From positions 1 through 64,000 of the forward strand of contig JASAMV010006741.1 of NCBI GenBank assembly GCA_030248065.1: 64,000 nt of DNA, given 5' to 3'. Below, one piece after another: positions 12,801 through 25,877 of the stretch. Each line of letters starts with the position of its first letter. The stretch's first letter is position 1. The position numbers were made by a program, and so were the translations under genes. This DNA is from Rhynchonema sp. JSB1_4 (Eukaryota; Nematoda; Chromadorea; Monhysterida; Xyalidae). Under the pieces are notes generated by a model, which did no database searches, was not told where the DNA came from, and saw only the letters and a list, made by a program, of their open reading frames with translations.

Positions 12801-15800
12801 TGATTAGATGACCAGAAACAGTCATGCTCGCTGTGCATGCAAGCCGAGAACGTTGTAAAAATGAGGCATGTGCGTTGCTAAGGGTGTGTCACTTGGTCAG
12901 ATGCACCTCCAGAACTACATACCACACTGACAAAACTTTGTTTTTTCAAACAAGTTACCGGTAACCAAGAGCATGAAGCACAAAGACTCGTAATTGAAAT
13001 CATCCCAGGACACCGACAAAACAAAGGGGATGTGCCCCCAGAGTAGGTGTGAACCGGCCAATACTGTCCAGTCACCCAACTGATGAAAATATGACGAAGC
13101 GTTGACGTGCGAAGAATGCCAAGCTGTTGACTACCTTTGCCCGCCAAGTACCGAAATAAAGTCCGCCCGATAAATGTGCAGGTGCAAATGTATCCTTCAG
13201 GAGGGCATACGGATAGAAGGGAGATGTTGGGTGCAAGGCATAACCATGCAGAGTCCATGTGTAGAACCATAAAAGCAAGTGAAATTCAAAATTCCTACGT
13301 TTCCAAAAATAATCATCAACAAGTCCAGAGAGTGGCCCCGCAGTGGGTGCCAGAACAGCGGGCGTGTAAACATTATTGGCTCAGCAATAGGTGATTGGCT
13401 ATAAATAGCGACAGATGGTTCAGCAAAACCAGTGGTGCATGAGTCACCATTCGTATGCAGTAATGTGCAACTTGGTGCATGCAACATTAAAAACAGAAAC
13501 ACAATCTGTAACATAGCGGAATAAAAGGTTGAATATTCAATAAAGTTCGAAAACGCATTCCGCTTGACAGATGGTATCCTGCTCGGTCTGAATGGGCATC
13601 TCACGCCCACGCGTTTAAGTGCTAATGTGGGACAAGAATATCATTTTTTGAAATAAAAGATGTTTCAAAACTGAACAATGCTAAAAAAATAATGAAAATG
13701 CGCATATTTTGGTGCAAGCCCTGATTTGGTATTATGGAACGATGCTTGGTGTAAAGGACACCCTGGTGAGCCATAGTGTGAATCCACAATCCTATCGAAC
13801 TGCAAGGTCTGAAAAGCACTGGCCAATACGCATGGCTGCGTGCCAAGTAGTGTGAATGCGCCAAAATCAGATTGCTTTGCAGCCATTGTGTCTCTAGTAT
13901 TTAATGGGTACAATCTAGCTTTTAAAATTTTAATCTCGCGTGTCAAAATTGATGCCGAAGAACCTCAAGTTCAAACTTGGTCACAGATGCGCGCAAACAG
14001 CAGATGTTTCGATGGCGCTATTTGTTGCGTGTACAGTATGTGTGACAGTTGCGGTTAACGGGAGAATTAAACAGATAAAATCAGTGGAAAAAATCGAGGT
14101 TGAGGTCACACACTTTTGACAACGTTGCTTGTGGGTGGGTGAACATGGACACCTGCTAAGGTACAGGGAAGTCATGGAGAGGATCTAAGACTCCGAACAG
14201 CGGTATGTAGGCAAATTAGAGAAAAGTCAAGCTTCGGATAAAAATGCGAAGCTGGGGGTTAACAGATTCGGTCCCAAACAGCGTGTTCTGCAATGATTTA
14301 GTGTTGAGTGGCGATACATGTATGCAACTTTGTAATTTATTAGCGCCGTCGCACAAGAAACGTACAACACACTGGACGTGAAGACAACTGTTGTTAACCT
14401 GGCCCTCGAAAAGTGATCGAGAGTCACCACACACAGGCTTTCAATAAAAAAAGCTAATTTCCCGAAATTAGTCGGTCTGGGGCTAAAATGCTCACAATTA
14501 TTTCGTACACGTTTGCCGGGCTCAAATGAGAGGAAATGGCGAGGAGTTTTGATGACGGACAGAAATTAAACGCAGAGACATCACGACAACAAATTATCTG
14601 CAGACACCTGTCATTTCAAAAGTAACAACTTTCCTTCACGCACAGTCACACACAGATTGTCTGCCTGGTCGGGGGGGGACAACTTTGGTGCAAGCGCTCA
14701 GAAAAAACAAGCCCTCTGCTTTCATTTGAACAAGACGTACCATAACATGCGTGAAAGCCGTGATCAAGCAAACATGACGTGCTGCACACGAGTGTTCTTG
14801 GTTTCCGTTCAAAACAGTTTCGAAAAGGTGTTTGAATTTCTTGACAAGAACTTTTTTGGGCACGCAAGACGCTAGGCACGTAATGTATGTACGTACGGTA
14901 GAGTCCGGTCTTCCAACAGAACTCAAGGTCATGTGTGTTGCACGATGAAGTGACTGTTTCAGTGACTGGTTTTGTTCAAGTTTATTGTGCACCAAAAATG
15001 AGCACTTGACCTGTTCGGGTCTGTTCTTTCCTCCATTTTGGCCTGTTGGATCGCCAACTGGCGTTGTGCCCAAACGGTTTGACACGGGAGACGTCCAATC
15101 TTTGCTATATATACATACATGATTGTGCGTGCAAATAAAAAACGAACAGCAATTATCCATGCAAATGACAGGTAAGGGGAGAGGTCCCAAGTATTTTCTG
15201 AGTACCCGACGGAAAATAGTTTTTTTGCAAGCATGTAGTAACATTTTTACATTGTCCAGAGCGCAATGAAAGCACGAAATAATACCCATTAACTTGAAAC
15301 CCTGTGGGTAACGCGTCATGATATCTCACGGTCACGTGTTACCCTACCTGTCGCTTTTGAGTCTCTCTTTTGTCTCATTTTTAATCGCAGCCCAAGACTG
15401 TTTCGCGTGTGTTTTGCTTGCTTGTGGAAATTCGTGATCGGGATTTGTAAGGTTACGAATCTTCGAAGTATATCCAAGAACAAAACAAAGTCAAACGGAA
15501 CCGAAAACGAATTCCAAACATTTTTGCCGTGTTTGTGTAATTGTAGTTGTGCCGTTTATTGCTCTATACGCAATCCAAACTGGCGGTGAACCTCATACCA
15601 TATTTGTTCTGTTGTCCATCACCCACAGAAACCAAAAACTGAACATTGTCACGTTACGCGCAATCACCTGCCCTCTTCTTGCTGGGTATACTATGAAGTT
15701 GTCCATGTACTAAAAATAAAAATTTTCGCATCATGATACCCATGATTCGAAAACGAGCATTACATTTTCCACCCAGAGAATATTACGTAGGTCGTTTCAA

Positions 15801-18800
15801 GAATATGACGAAAAGTCATATGCACGACAGCGAAATATGGCCATTTTTATTAGACGAACTGAACAGACGCTAGACCACAAAAGTGCCTGGGCCCAGCTGC
15901 CACCCGCATACATACGTTACCCCCAGAAGCGCGCACAAATGCGGTTTTATTTTTTGAACCGGTTTTTTTTCGTCCAGAAATGGTGCACCCATAAGAAACA
16001 GCACGTTGCGCACAATAGTGTTGTTGGATGCCGTGTTATATAATGTAAAAAGCCATATTTTCCGGACACATTACAACACGTACAAAGCACATATTTTTCA
16101 AGCAGCAGCATCATTTTCGATGGTCTGTGGATGTGGACAGAAACCATCAATAACAAAAAAGTATTTTGTGTACATTGACAAATGTGAGGTACATACATAT
16201 AGGCATCAATACTATACACAGGTATATGTATAGGTGCACAAGGTGCGAAAGAGTGTTGTGGCTTTTACACGAAATTTAGGCGCGAGGGAACAGGTACAGT
16301 GACAACATAGCCTATGTACTTATATCTATATTTCGACAAAAATTGCAAAACTTGGTATTTTGTTAAATTGAACGCTCAAAATTACTGCTCTTGTTGCACA
16401 ACGTTCCGCTTTGAAAAGTCATTGGGCAATCGAAACTGGCGCACAGATTAAAATAAAGAGATTGAAAAAGAGAAAAACTGGAACTCAATCCGTCCAAACT
16501 AAATCTGCCAAGTCTGTACTACGGTAGGAAAATGATGGCATACACACTTACATAATTTCGAAATCCGAAACATGAGCAGTCCAACCTATGGCCCCAGTTG
16601 TTGATGGGCTTAATTAGGCGCCAGCTGTCCATAAATGCAAGATCAATCACGAAATATAGATAATATAATATAAAATAATACAAACATGATAATTTATCGA
16701 ATATCAAAGAGTGCCGCTGAGAAAAATTGGGTGCCAAGAGTTACCCGATTGTTTTTTATGCACGCGTGCAATATGAACCGATGTCTGGCGGGCAAGATCC
16801 TAAGGCATGTAGGTATCCATGTAAGTCGCATAAAAAACTAAAATGAGTCTATTTATTTGTGCTGGATCAAAACCGAATTCTCACCAAAATGTAATGCTCA
16901 AAACATTTTGACATGAATAAATCTCATCATATGAGACAAGACATTTAAAGAAATTTATCACGCACGTGATGGTTTCAAAAGCGGGTGCACGGCTTCTGAT
17001 GAGCTTCAGCAAAATTGCAAATATTCTGTTGCAGGTCGAAACCGAATATTTACAAGGTTCCATCTTCCTAAAAAACGCACAAAAAGAAATTTACTCATAA
17101 TTCGATGATTTATGTACGTATATCATGAATGTGTGTCTCAATGTCAGAGTGGAGACTGCGAACGCCCTGATTGATGATTTAACGTTTCCGTCGCTCAAAA
17201 GCACACTTTTATATATTTATAAAGGCCAGAGTCTGAATAAATGGATTAAAAACGATGTTTAATGCGATTGCGACACACTGAGACCGGCCACTAACACTCC
17301 TTTAAATCTAAAAACTACCAAAACTCATTAAATGACATCACTTTATAAGAAATTAGCATCAGCGGGCTGCTTATTGGGGCGTAAGTTTATAAAGGAGAAA
17401 TTAAGGAAGTGCGGATAATAAATTTTATCTCGATTCAACAATGTTTTTTGTATATTGCCAATTTTAAATGCAGAAACACTCGCCAAGGGGGAATGACTCG
17501 GATAGCGTTTCTGTCCTTGAAAACTGAACAATGAAAGGAAACAGTCTTCTTGCAAAGAAAAATTAGAACTGGTGCAAAACGAATCTTTTTCTCACACTCA
17601 AGAAATGAGTAATCAACATAAAAGAAGAGTTATGTTTCCCCATCCCCAGCGCTGGTTTCGCGCAAAAAATATCTTCCACCTAAATAAATCCGAGACAAAA
17701 ATTCTTCTCCAGGTGTAATGACACTGGAAATCATGCGCCATGATGCGCCAGATTTGAAGAAAAATCCGCACCTCTTTGCTGACAAAAAATAATGTTACAA
17801 ACTATGTATACTGGGTTTAGACCATTTGTTATCAGAGTTGAGCGATGTCAAAGTAACAGATCAAAATGGTGAGATACGCAGAAAAACGTTGTTAAAAGCA
17901 TCCGCTTTCCCACGGATATGGGGCTCAAACGATTGGTTGTGGACCGGTTTGGTACAATGAAACACCTTTTCGCTTCGAACAAATCTTGGAAGAGAAAATA
18001 TGTATAAGGTGCATGGGTGTTTAAGCATAACAAATCACCCACGGCCGCCGGGCGCGGGCGAACAAAGAGGACGATATGATTGGGTGTACACAAACCGAGC
18101 AGCTGTCTCGATTAGAGAGAGAGAGAGTGTGTGTGTAATTTTTGGAGAATTTTGCATTTCGTTGGGTGTATTTGGCGCCTGACGAAGTTGGTGGTGAACG
18201 GCCATACAAAAATAATAATACAGCGTATTGTACCGAACAAAATGTTTCTCACCGTAGGCGTTTTGAACAACAGCCGATTAGGTTTGCTTGAGTCATCGTC
18301 TGCCCCATGCTATGCTACAACATTTTCTGTGCCCGGCGTTTACGGTTTTGTACCCCCATTACTGATGAAACAAACATTCCGCCTTTGTAATTTTCAGGAA
18401 TTTGAGATTTCCACACTTTTCGAAACCAGTCACAGAGGTCAGATTTAGATCGATTGTTCTCTGATCAAGTTCCACTTGAAGCTGTGTGATGAACGAAAAT
18501 TCTCATTTTCTGTTATGCGGGAGGGGTGCTGAAACGGAAATATGAGGCACACATATAACATGACTGTCTGCATCGGGTTATCAAAGTTTGTCAGCATGCC
18601 AGCGATATTTAAATTTTTCCCGCCAAAATTATTTTCCGAAGAATATAGCAGAGCACCAGATGCGTGTGCGCGAAAAATGCACGAAAGTTTTTGAGTGCAA
18701 AATTCAGTTGCATTTGGTGGAGCTAGACCGAAAACGGAACCCGAAAAATTGAAAATTTATGAGACCTTGACTGACAGATAAAAAACCGGGTGTAATCATC

Positions 18801-20100
18801 ATGTATTTATGTGCGCGACGGTTTCCCGCGCGATTTTTTTGGATCCTTTCTTTTCTTTGTCACAACCGCCAGCCAACAGCCTGTCCGTGGGCAAGATTGT
18901 AAAATAAAATGCATAATTTTTCAGACGTTGCCCGCGAGCAGCAATAATGCATCGTATACAAATCTGTTTTGGACCCTGTTTTTTATCAACAATAATCATG
19001 CTGTGCAAAAAACGATCCTTTGTTTGCGTCTTTCTGCTGTGGAACGGTTCTGAATAAATTGTATCAAGCCGGCTGCCTGGGGGAGAGAGACATTTAGACA
19101 TTCAAACCCAGAAATAAAGATGGTGGCCCTTCACAAACTGCTTGACGATAAGATGAAATGTATTTCCGGCAAATCGGTTCCATAAAGCGTCGGCAGTCTA
19201 CTCGGGGGTCACCTGCTCAAAGATCAACCCAAATATCGCAGGCGTCAGCCAGGCGTGCATTTCCACTTGAAACATCAAAAATCGTATCTTAATTTGGATC
19301 TTGACTTGACATATACTTTGTTTCACCGGGTTGCAATTTTGGGTTATTTTTTAGTTTCATTCCAACTTTTGATGAAATAATCAAATGCGCAAATATTATT
19401 GAAAGTTTTTTTCTTTTTAGTTGTATTCAGCGCACCGGTTGTCAGACAGCCGCGCTCGTTTATGTTTCCGTTTCCCAACAGCAAAGCACAGTAACAGGCG
19501 GCAATTAGAATAAATCACGCCGACGTAAACGACACAAATTAATGTCGCTTTCTTTGAGATTTTTCAAATAATATCACCATATTTGTATTCATTGGCAAAA
19601 GAAAGAAAGCCAAATGACCATAAAGACGCCCTGGGGGGCGGAGAATTGGAAAATAACATCATACATTGTGTGAAAATGACTTTGGCGCTTTGAGATATTG
19701 TTGCCACAACCAGATGTGTGCACAAAAACTATACGCGTTACACAACACAGGGACGTCGCTACCGTAACCCCACAGGTGGCTCACTGGCGTTAAGATGCTC
19801 TTTCAAAAACAACACAATACAGAAGGATGCTCTGTTGCTAATATCCGTAGTAATAAGGATATTGGATTTGCATAACTGAACTTTGAAAGATATATAAACA
19901 ACCCGACGGAACTTTCATATCCCGTGTTGAAAGTCGTTCCATTCATATCGCAAAATCTTGCTTGCTGTGGTGTTGCAATAAATCCGACGTGACCGATGAG
20001 ATTACAATTCAGAACATAGGAAGAAAGCATTATAGGTACATAGATAGATAGATCCACGTATAAAGAGTTTTTCTCACCAAAAAAAAGTCACACAAAAAGA
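9852..20100. other. Gene-free stretch upstream of the K+ channel gene
   Basis: No exon or RNA gene could be supported. Open frames up to 227 codons (minus strand, 14636-15319) have no domain, no splice context and no repetition elsewhere. A short GA/GT microsatellite lies at about 18115-18137. The part just before 20101 presumably contains the channel promoter and 5' UTR, but no TATA box, initiator or splice acceptor close to the start codon can be argued convincingly. Confidence 0.45.
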
Positions 20101-22180
20101 ATGGCGGACAGCGATAATCGGGTGACGCTGAATGTGTCCGGTTTTCGGTACGAAATCTACAACAACGTGCTGAAGAAGATCCCGGCCACCCGACTGTCGA
20201 AGTTGACGCCGAATTTGGCCAACTATGACCCCGTGCTGAATGAGTACTTTTTCGACAGGCATCCCGGAGTGTTCCAAGAGGTGCTGAATTACTATCGCAC
20301 TGGTAAGTAGGGGTCGGAATGTATCCGGGATCGGGTAGCAGCATGTTTATCCAAGTATCGGGTCTTACAAACTTGCGATTGAAAACCCGTTCTCAAACAG
20401 CAGCTATGCAGATATTCATTGTTTCAAGGGCTAATTACAGCATTGTCGTCGAATCATGTCGTCGTATCTTGTCCTCAAATCACATGTATTATTTTCGCGC
20501 TCATTTGGGGCTCATGTATTTTGGCTTGTTTGGCGACTTTGAGGACAAAACTATTAGCCGCTTTGCGAACAGAAAAAATCTAAAATGTACGAGGGAGCTG
20601 TTTTCATATTGCCGCCTGACACATCAACAGAGCACGATATTTCTATGAAAAAATGCAAGCAGTGACATACACAGTGCGTCAAACAGCACGCGCCTATGCT
20701 GGACTGAGTTGACAACAAAGGGTTGACGATTTCAGTTGATCAGAAAACAATTAGCCCGCCCGTTTATGCACGGCCTGCTGTGAATGGTATCAAGTTTGTC
20801 ATTTGATGTGAGCATGTTCGGCCAGTCTTCAAGAACTGTAAATACAAAAAATCAGCGCAAAAGCTGTCTATTTGGAGATCCAAGCAACTGTTACCCTGTG
20901 GCTGAACTTACAATAATCAGGGACGCTTATTGAATAAACTATACCATCAAGAAGCCTTTGAGCTAGCCCGCGCCCTGCATGCTAGCCAGGTGCGCACCTT
21001 GCCATTGTGGCTTGCGTGTGACGGTTTTCTGTCCTTAGTAAATTCCCTGCCTGCCAATCATAACAGAACCCTGTTTTCAACCCTTTCATTGTTGAAAAGT
21101 AATTACGCGATAAAGACTGCAGAACGACAACTGCAACTACGATCTATAGAATAGATACATTTCGATTTCAGGCAAGTTGCACTATCCAACCAACGTTTGC
21201 GGGCCATTGTTCGAAGAGGAACTCGATTTCTGGGGTCTTGACTCAAACCAAGTGGAGCCTTGTTGTTGGATGACATACACGCAACACAGGTTATTCATTG
21301 GGTGTGCTTGGCACGCATATCGCTTTGCGTTGTGCGATCGATGCACAGGGGGTTTGGGCTTTGTGGGCTCCAATTGTACAGATCTGAGCTCAGTCGATCG
21401 CACTACGCAAAGCGTTATGCGTGCCACAAGCACACCCAACCCAATGCATTACCTTTGCAAAAGATCTGAGGCTCTGATGTTTTAAATCATCGGAGTGTGG
21501 TGTTACCCTCGGCATGGTGGCCGGGCCCACCCAGTCTAGCCCGGTGCTGGACTGAGCTCAGATCTGCACAATTGGAGCCCACAAAGCCCAAACCCCCTGT
21601 GCACGGTTATTCAGTCAATATGTGAAAATGTTGTGTGACACATTCGTTGGCAAGTTGGAAAGCAAGCACAACGCCCAGGCAAAGTTCACTTTTGTTTGGG
21701 CCGATACGCTTGGGACGGAGCCTTACACAGGGCTTGTTACACAAAAGTCGCTCATTACAAAGGGGTAGGAAAGAACATTTATTCTGGTCAAAAAAGCACT
21801 GCTGGCTTTACAATATTTGGTCAAACAAACACAAACAAAAATTCAAAGCCTGCGCTCTGTGCAATTCTGATCGCAATTTTGTCTGATTTTTCAGGGACAC
21901 ACAGGAGACATTGGCCGTTATCGAGTCACTCGACGTGGACGATCCCGGGCCACAATCGGAAGAGGAAATTTGTCGGAAATTCGGTTTCGAAGATGATTAC
22001 TATTCGGGTATACCATGATTTGAAACGTTATTCTCGTGATCAAAATGTTTTCATGCTTGAATCAAACTGAAAACCGGAAAAAATCATAATATTAGTGCAG
22101 GTACATTGAGCAAATGGCAGCAGTTGAAGCCGAAAGTCTGGGCGTTTGTCGACAATCACGACAGTTCGAAATGGGCACGG
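20101..22180 (+). CDS. K+ channel exons 1-4: T1 tetramerisation domain and T1-S1 linker
   Basis: Exon 1 (20101-20302) gives the start of T1, beginning [14 protein letters not shown]. Exon 2 (21172-21289) holds the zinc-site residues: a His, then Cys after five residues, then CC after twenty more. Exon 3 (21895-22007) continues [15 protein letters not shown] and ends at DDYYSG. Exon 4 (22101-22180) carries the tryptophan-containing linker into S1. Phases run 1, 2, 1, 0. Introns 2 and 4 hold foldback repeats, described separately. Confidence 0.92.
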
Positions 22181-25100
22181 GTTGGTTCGTTTAACGTTGT
22201 GCATATTTGAAACAAAACTTCCAGAAATCTTGGCAATGGTAAGGCAAAGTTACCTGCTCAGCAGCTTACGTTATTTTCTAAGGCCGCATTCAGAACGCAA
22301 GCGGATTAGCAGGTTAGCGGATTAGCGGGCGAGATGCGCACGCTTTTGCATTCACAATGCAAAAAGCGGATTAGCGGGTTAACGGATTAGCGGGTCAGCT
22401 GATTTTCACACCCGCTAACCCGCTAATCCGCTAAATGCGTGAGCTTCACAATGCAAAGCGGATTAGCGGGTTAGCGGATTAGCGTCCACGCTAATCCGCT
22501 TTTTGCGATTAGAACCGGTTCTATTTTTTGCGGATTAGGGCAGTGGGCGCTCGGGGATTAGGGCAGTCTTCAGAAATGTTTACTTTGCTTTGAAAATGGT
22601 ACTAGAGTATAAAATAAGTTTGCACATGGGTAATTCAACATGCTGCGTTCATTGGAAGCGTCTTTATCATGTCGAATGCTGGAGACACGCGGATATTTGG
22701 TGCATTATAACGTATGATATCACTGATGAGGTTTTTTGGTGTGCCCGTTTATGAGAAAACAGAGCAACTGAAACGTTTCGCATTTCTTTGCGCAACATTC
22801 CCACGGTCAAAAAATTCCACTATCCTTCTTTCAGCGTTTGGGTATCACGACCATTTGGGTGGCGGTGATTTCGGTGTTGGTGTCGTGCGCAAAGACGATG
22901 CCTGAATTTCGAGTGCCCGAACTTGAGATACCCGATCTGCACTTTCTGCTGTATCCAAACGGGTTGGCCAACGAATTTCGCGACAATGAAACATCAGCGC
23001 CACCGATAACACCGGTGTTTTGGAACGAATCTGTGACGAGCGATGCCGTCATAGGTTAAACATTTTATAGGGCAGACTTTGTCGGGAAACTAAACGTTCC
23101 GGGACGCTGACAACTACCTACCATACCCAGGTCAAGCATTTCATTCAGTATATAGGCAGCACACTATACCCTCGGATCTTTCGGAACCTCTACATATGTA
23201 ATTTGTATTCGTTGCTCACTGGAACAACTCAAAAATCTCTCTGAACTTCGCGCCAACTGTGGCACTGATGTTGCACGTGTCGATCAAAAGGTATACATAG
23301 GTACAAAAGTGCATGGGTACATATGCATAGGTCCACCTGTCACACAGCTGATCAACTTGTTTGCAGACCTCCTGGCGCCAGTGCCCACGTCCCCGTTTGG
23401 CGAGTTTGCCTCGGATGGCGCAGATTCAGCGTTAATGGCGAGCTTCAGCGCATCACAAATGGTACAGAGCCCGATTGAACGTCGCATATTGCAACAACGC
23501 ACTGTTGGCACGATTATCAATTTGAAGAAAATGGCGGTAGGCTGAATGTCGCGAGAATAATAATGCAGACCAGGATTGGACTTGATAAAGAAACTGATAT
23601 GACCAAAGCAAATCTGATCGAGTGTGGTTCAATCCGTTTACTAAGTTTGATATTGCTGAAATTGTTGCCCTGTCCCGACGTGTTCTGTGTTACTGAACTT
23701 TGGGGAATAGGACTTATGTACTAACATCGAGAAGTGTCTCTTATTTGCGCAGCCGCATCCGTGGTTCTTGTTCATCGAGCTGTTCTGCAACGTTTGGTTC
23801 CTGATCGAGCTGCTGGTCAAGCTGACGTTTTGTCCGAATCAGGAGCGTTTCCTGCGCAAACCGTCCGTCGGCATGGAACTCGCTACACTGATCACGTACT
23901 TCTTTGGCGCACTGGTCAAACTGGCCATCTGGATCGGTGTACCGTTCGCAGAACTTCTTCAGGTACGCTGAATTTTGCCCGGAAACCATCATCAACCACA
24001 GAGATCTTGTCGGATCAGATTTTGACCAGCGTAAATTTTTTGGGGACTAACTTTTACGCTGGCAGAATTTGGGGTTAATTGGTGTGTGGTCAACTCAGAT
24101 CGTCAACTAAAGTTATCTACGCGCAACGCGCGAAAAATAATTCATTTCGTTCGTTGTGAGTTGTCGACCTGACGATGTGACTTGACGAGTTGAATATAAG
24201 CCGAACTTAGCGCCATTGGTTTTTCCTCGAACATACTTGACATTTAATGTAGATATACATATGTAGATTGACAGATCATCAAGTTTGACCAAGCTGGAAT
24301 TTGACGATCACCATAGCACAATTTACCACATATGTACATATTGCACAGCTGTGTTTGTCTTCCTACATAAGAGTACCAAGGCTAGAAAAAACTCGTCGCA
24401 GACTGAGATGACGGACGTTCTGCAAGTGACACGCGTGGCGCGTCTGCTGCAATTGACCCGCCACTCGTCCGGTCTCAAGATCCTCGTGCAGACCTTTGTG
24501 GCATCGGTGAACGAGCTGGCCCTTTTGATGTTCTTCATGTTCGCCTGCATCATTGTGTTCGCGTCGATTGTCTACTACGCGGAACGCACCGCTGTTAGTT
24601 TGGGGGCGGGTGGTATGCAGGCGTTATATTTTTTTTAAAATTAAACACCGATATTTTCTGCTGCAGTTCCACGGTGCCAGATTGCTTGTACATACAGTAG
24701 CTAAGTATACAATTGGCATAACAGGAAGCTGATAACATAAAGGACAGGAGGTTTTGAATGTGGGTCGCGGTCTGGTACTGGGCCCGGGGACCGGACATGT
24801 TGTGAGGGCATGTGTTCACTGCACGCGGGTGAAACAGCACAATAACCCAAAAACGCGTGCGCATGAAAAAGAAAGTGACTTGATCAGGACGAGTCCGTTT
24901 GCATTGCGGATAGTTTGATATTTACTAATGTCACTGGATTTAATTCTCGAGTAATCGTTGCTCTCAGACAGCTAGTGTACAGCATGTGTGTGATAAAGAA
25001 CGTTTACGCTGGTCAGTGGCATCAGTCAGCCGCACAATATCCAATTGCCAGAACTAACATGACCAAGGCCAGGTCGGGCCATGACTTTCAATTACACACA

Positions 25101-25877
25101 GCACAACCCGAGTAACGATTTTACGTCGATTCCGGCGGGATTCTGGTGGGGCGTGATCACGATGACCACAGTCGGCTACGGTGACATGAGTCCGAAGACG
25201 AGCGTCGGTCGCGCCATTTGTACGTTTCGTGTCGTAAGGCATACTTGGCCTCACCTTGGTGCTGTGAATAATTGTGTCCATTTTGCATGTCTAATACGTT
25301 TGGAAAACACTTGGGACAAAAATGGGTTGTTGGGGAAAATCTGGTCGTTGAATGTTCGCATTCGGTCGGGTCCCGCTTGTTACCCGGAGAACTTCGTCCC
25401 CCCCCCCCCGAATAAGCATCCAATGTTTGGAATATGTTTTTTGTTTCAACATCTCAAAACAGACATTTGTGCGGTCCGGTGGCTTTGCTATAATTGCGTG
25501 CTGAAATAAGTAAAATTCAAGTGCTGAAATCACTATTTTGGGGAGGGATCGCAGGTTTCCTAAAAAATGGTTAATCAGCAAGGCAAATACGGCAACAGAG
25601 CCGAATTTAATTTATAAAATGGGATTCAAAAACTTTCAAAGATTGATCCATGTAAATTGATCATACCATCTCAAGTTCCGTGCCTAATTAAGGACCTTTT
25701 CATAAAACAATTGCAAGAGAAACCGGTGTGCTGTTTGCAGGTGGCATGTGCGCTGTGGTCAGTGTGATGATCGTTGCGCTGCCCGTGCCCGTCATAGTTA
25801 ACAACTTCACGTCGTTGTTCTCACACGCGCAGGCCAGAGCCAAATTGCCCAAACGAAGGGGTCGAGTGATCATGTGA
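20101..25877 (+). CDS. Shaw/Kv3-type voltage-gated potassium channel, 10 exons, 519 aa
   Basis: Exons: 20101-20302, 21172-21289, 21895-22007, 22101-22180, 22835-23054, 23367-23536, 23753-23962, 24402-24593, 25102-25219, 25741-25877. Every junction has GT and AG ends and phases agree, giving one 1560-nt frame ending in TGA. The product is a plasma-membrane alpha subunit that tetramerises through its N-terminal T1 domain and conducts K+ on depolarisation. T1 (about 1-110) carries the H-x5-C-x20-CC zinc motif of non-Shaker Kv families. S1 is near 173-190, S2 304-325, S3 341-361, S4 380-392, S5 408-428, pore with TVGYGD at 458-463, and S6 with PVP at 489-491. T1 and pore are close to insect Shaw; S1-S4 are diverged. 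The tail is only about 20 residues after S6. The ATG chosen starts the T1 fold directly. A Shaw-family call is secure; other start or tail exons are possible. Confidence 0.93.
21294..21605. mobile_element. Foldback (MITE-like) element in K+ channel intron 2
   Basis: Two inverted repeats lie side by side. Arms of about 47 bp pair 21297-21343 with 21398-21443 (GGGTGTGCTTG...GCACGCAT), and arms of about 53 bp pair 21344-21392 with 21549-21604 (CACAGGGGGTTTGGGCTTTG). The block fills about half of the intron and has no coding potential. A target-site duplication was not identified. Confidence 0.75.
22283..22563. repeat. Palindromic word array (GCGGATTA) in K+ channel intron 4
   Basis: About a dozen degenerate copies of GCGGATTA or its complement TAATCCGC occur in both orientations, with TTCACAATGCAAA between blocks. 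The spacer GCTTTTTGCGATTAGAACCGG resembles a spacer in the element at 40125-40862, where the word is GCGAGTTT. The left border looks like TAAGGCCGCATTC; the right terminal repeat seems lost, so this is probably a truncated element. Confidence 0.7.
22835..23536 (+). CDS. K+ channel exons 5-6: S1 and a long S1-S2 extracellular linker
   Basis: Exon 5 (22835-23054) starts with S1 ([18 protein letters not shown]) and continues with an acidic/aromatic extracellular segment containing NETS and NESV, both fitting N-glycosylation sequons. Exon 6 (23367-23536) supplies 57 further residues with no Shaw counterpart that I recognise, rich in Ser, Ala and Gln. The linker is therefore roughly 110 residues, clearly longer than the few dozen residues usual in Shaw channels. 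Exon 6 is supported by phase and splice sites rather than homology, so it is the least certain exon and could be alternative. Confidence 0.75.
23753..23962 (+). CDS. K+ channel exon 7: S2 and S3
   Basis: S2 keeps the gating charge-transfer pattern: Glu310, then Phe317 seven residues later, then Glu320. S3 is atypical. Where Shaw-type channels have an Asn-x-x-Asp motif this protein has Gly-Met-Glu around residues 341-343, so the acidic residue is Glu instead of Asp. The exon is 210 nt, phase 0 on both sides. Confidence 0.85.
24402..24593 (+). CDS. K+ channel exon 8: S4 voltage sensor, S4-S5 linker and S5
   Basis: S4 reads Q379, R382, R385, Q388, R391 at every third position, followed by HSSGLKIL as in Shaw. 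The basic residue usual at the position of Q388 in Shaw is replaced by Gln, leaving three positive charges. S5 ends in [10 protein letters not shown], the conserved lead-in to the turret. The exon is 192 nt and phase 0 at both ends, with a GTTAGT donor. Confidence 0.9.
25102..25219 (+). CDS. K+ channel exon 9: pore helix and selectivity filter
   Basis: The exon begins after acceptor ACACACAG and encodes the turret ([11 protein letters not shown]), the pore helix ([10 protein letters not shown]) and the filter VGYGDM, then the start of S6. Length matches Shaw exactly across this segment. The donor GTACGT splits a Cys codon that exon 10 completes. Confidence 0.93.
25741..25877 (+). CDS. K+ channel exon 10: S6 gate and short C-terminus
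   Basis: S6 includes the PVPVIV gate hinge, followed by [18 protein letters not shown] and a TGA stop. The AQARAKLPK segment is strongly Shaw/Kv3-like. The basic C-terminus stops almost at once, whereas many Kv3 proteins continue; a further alternative last exon cannot be excluded. Confidence 0.92.

Noticed and set aside
14636..15319. A 227-codon minus-strand frame
   Set aside because: It is the longest frame in the left region, but it has no motif, is overlapped by other frames, and contains no convincing coding pattern.
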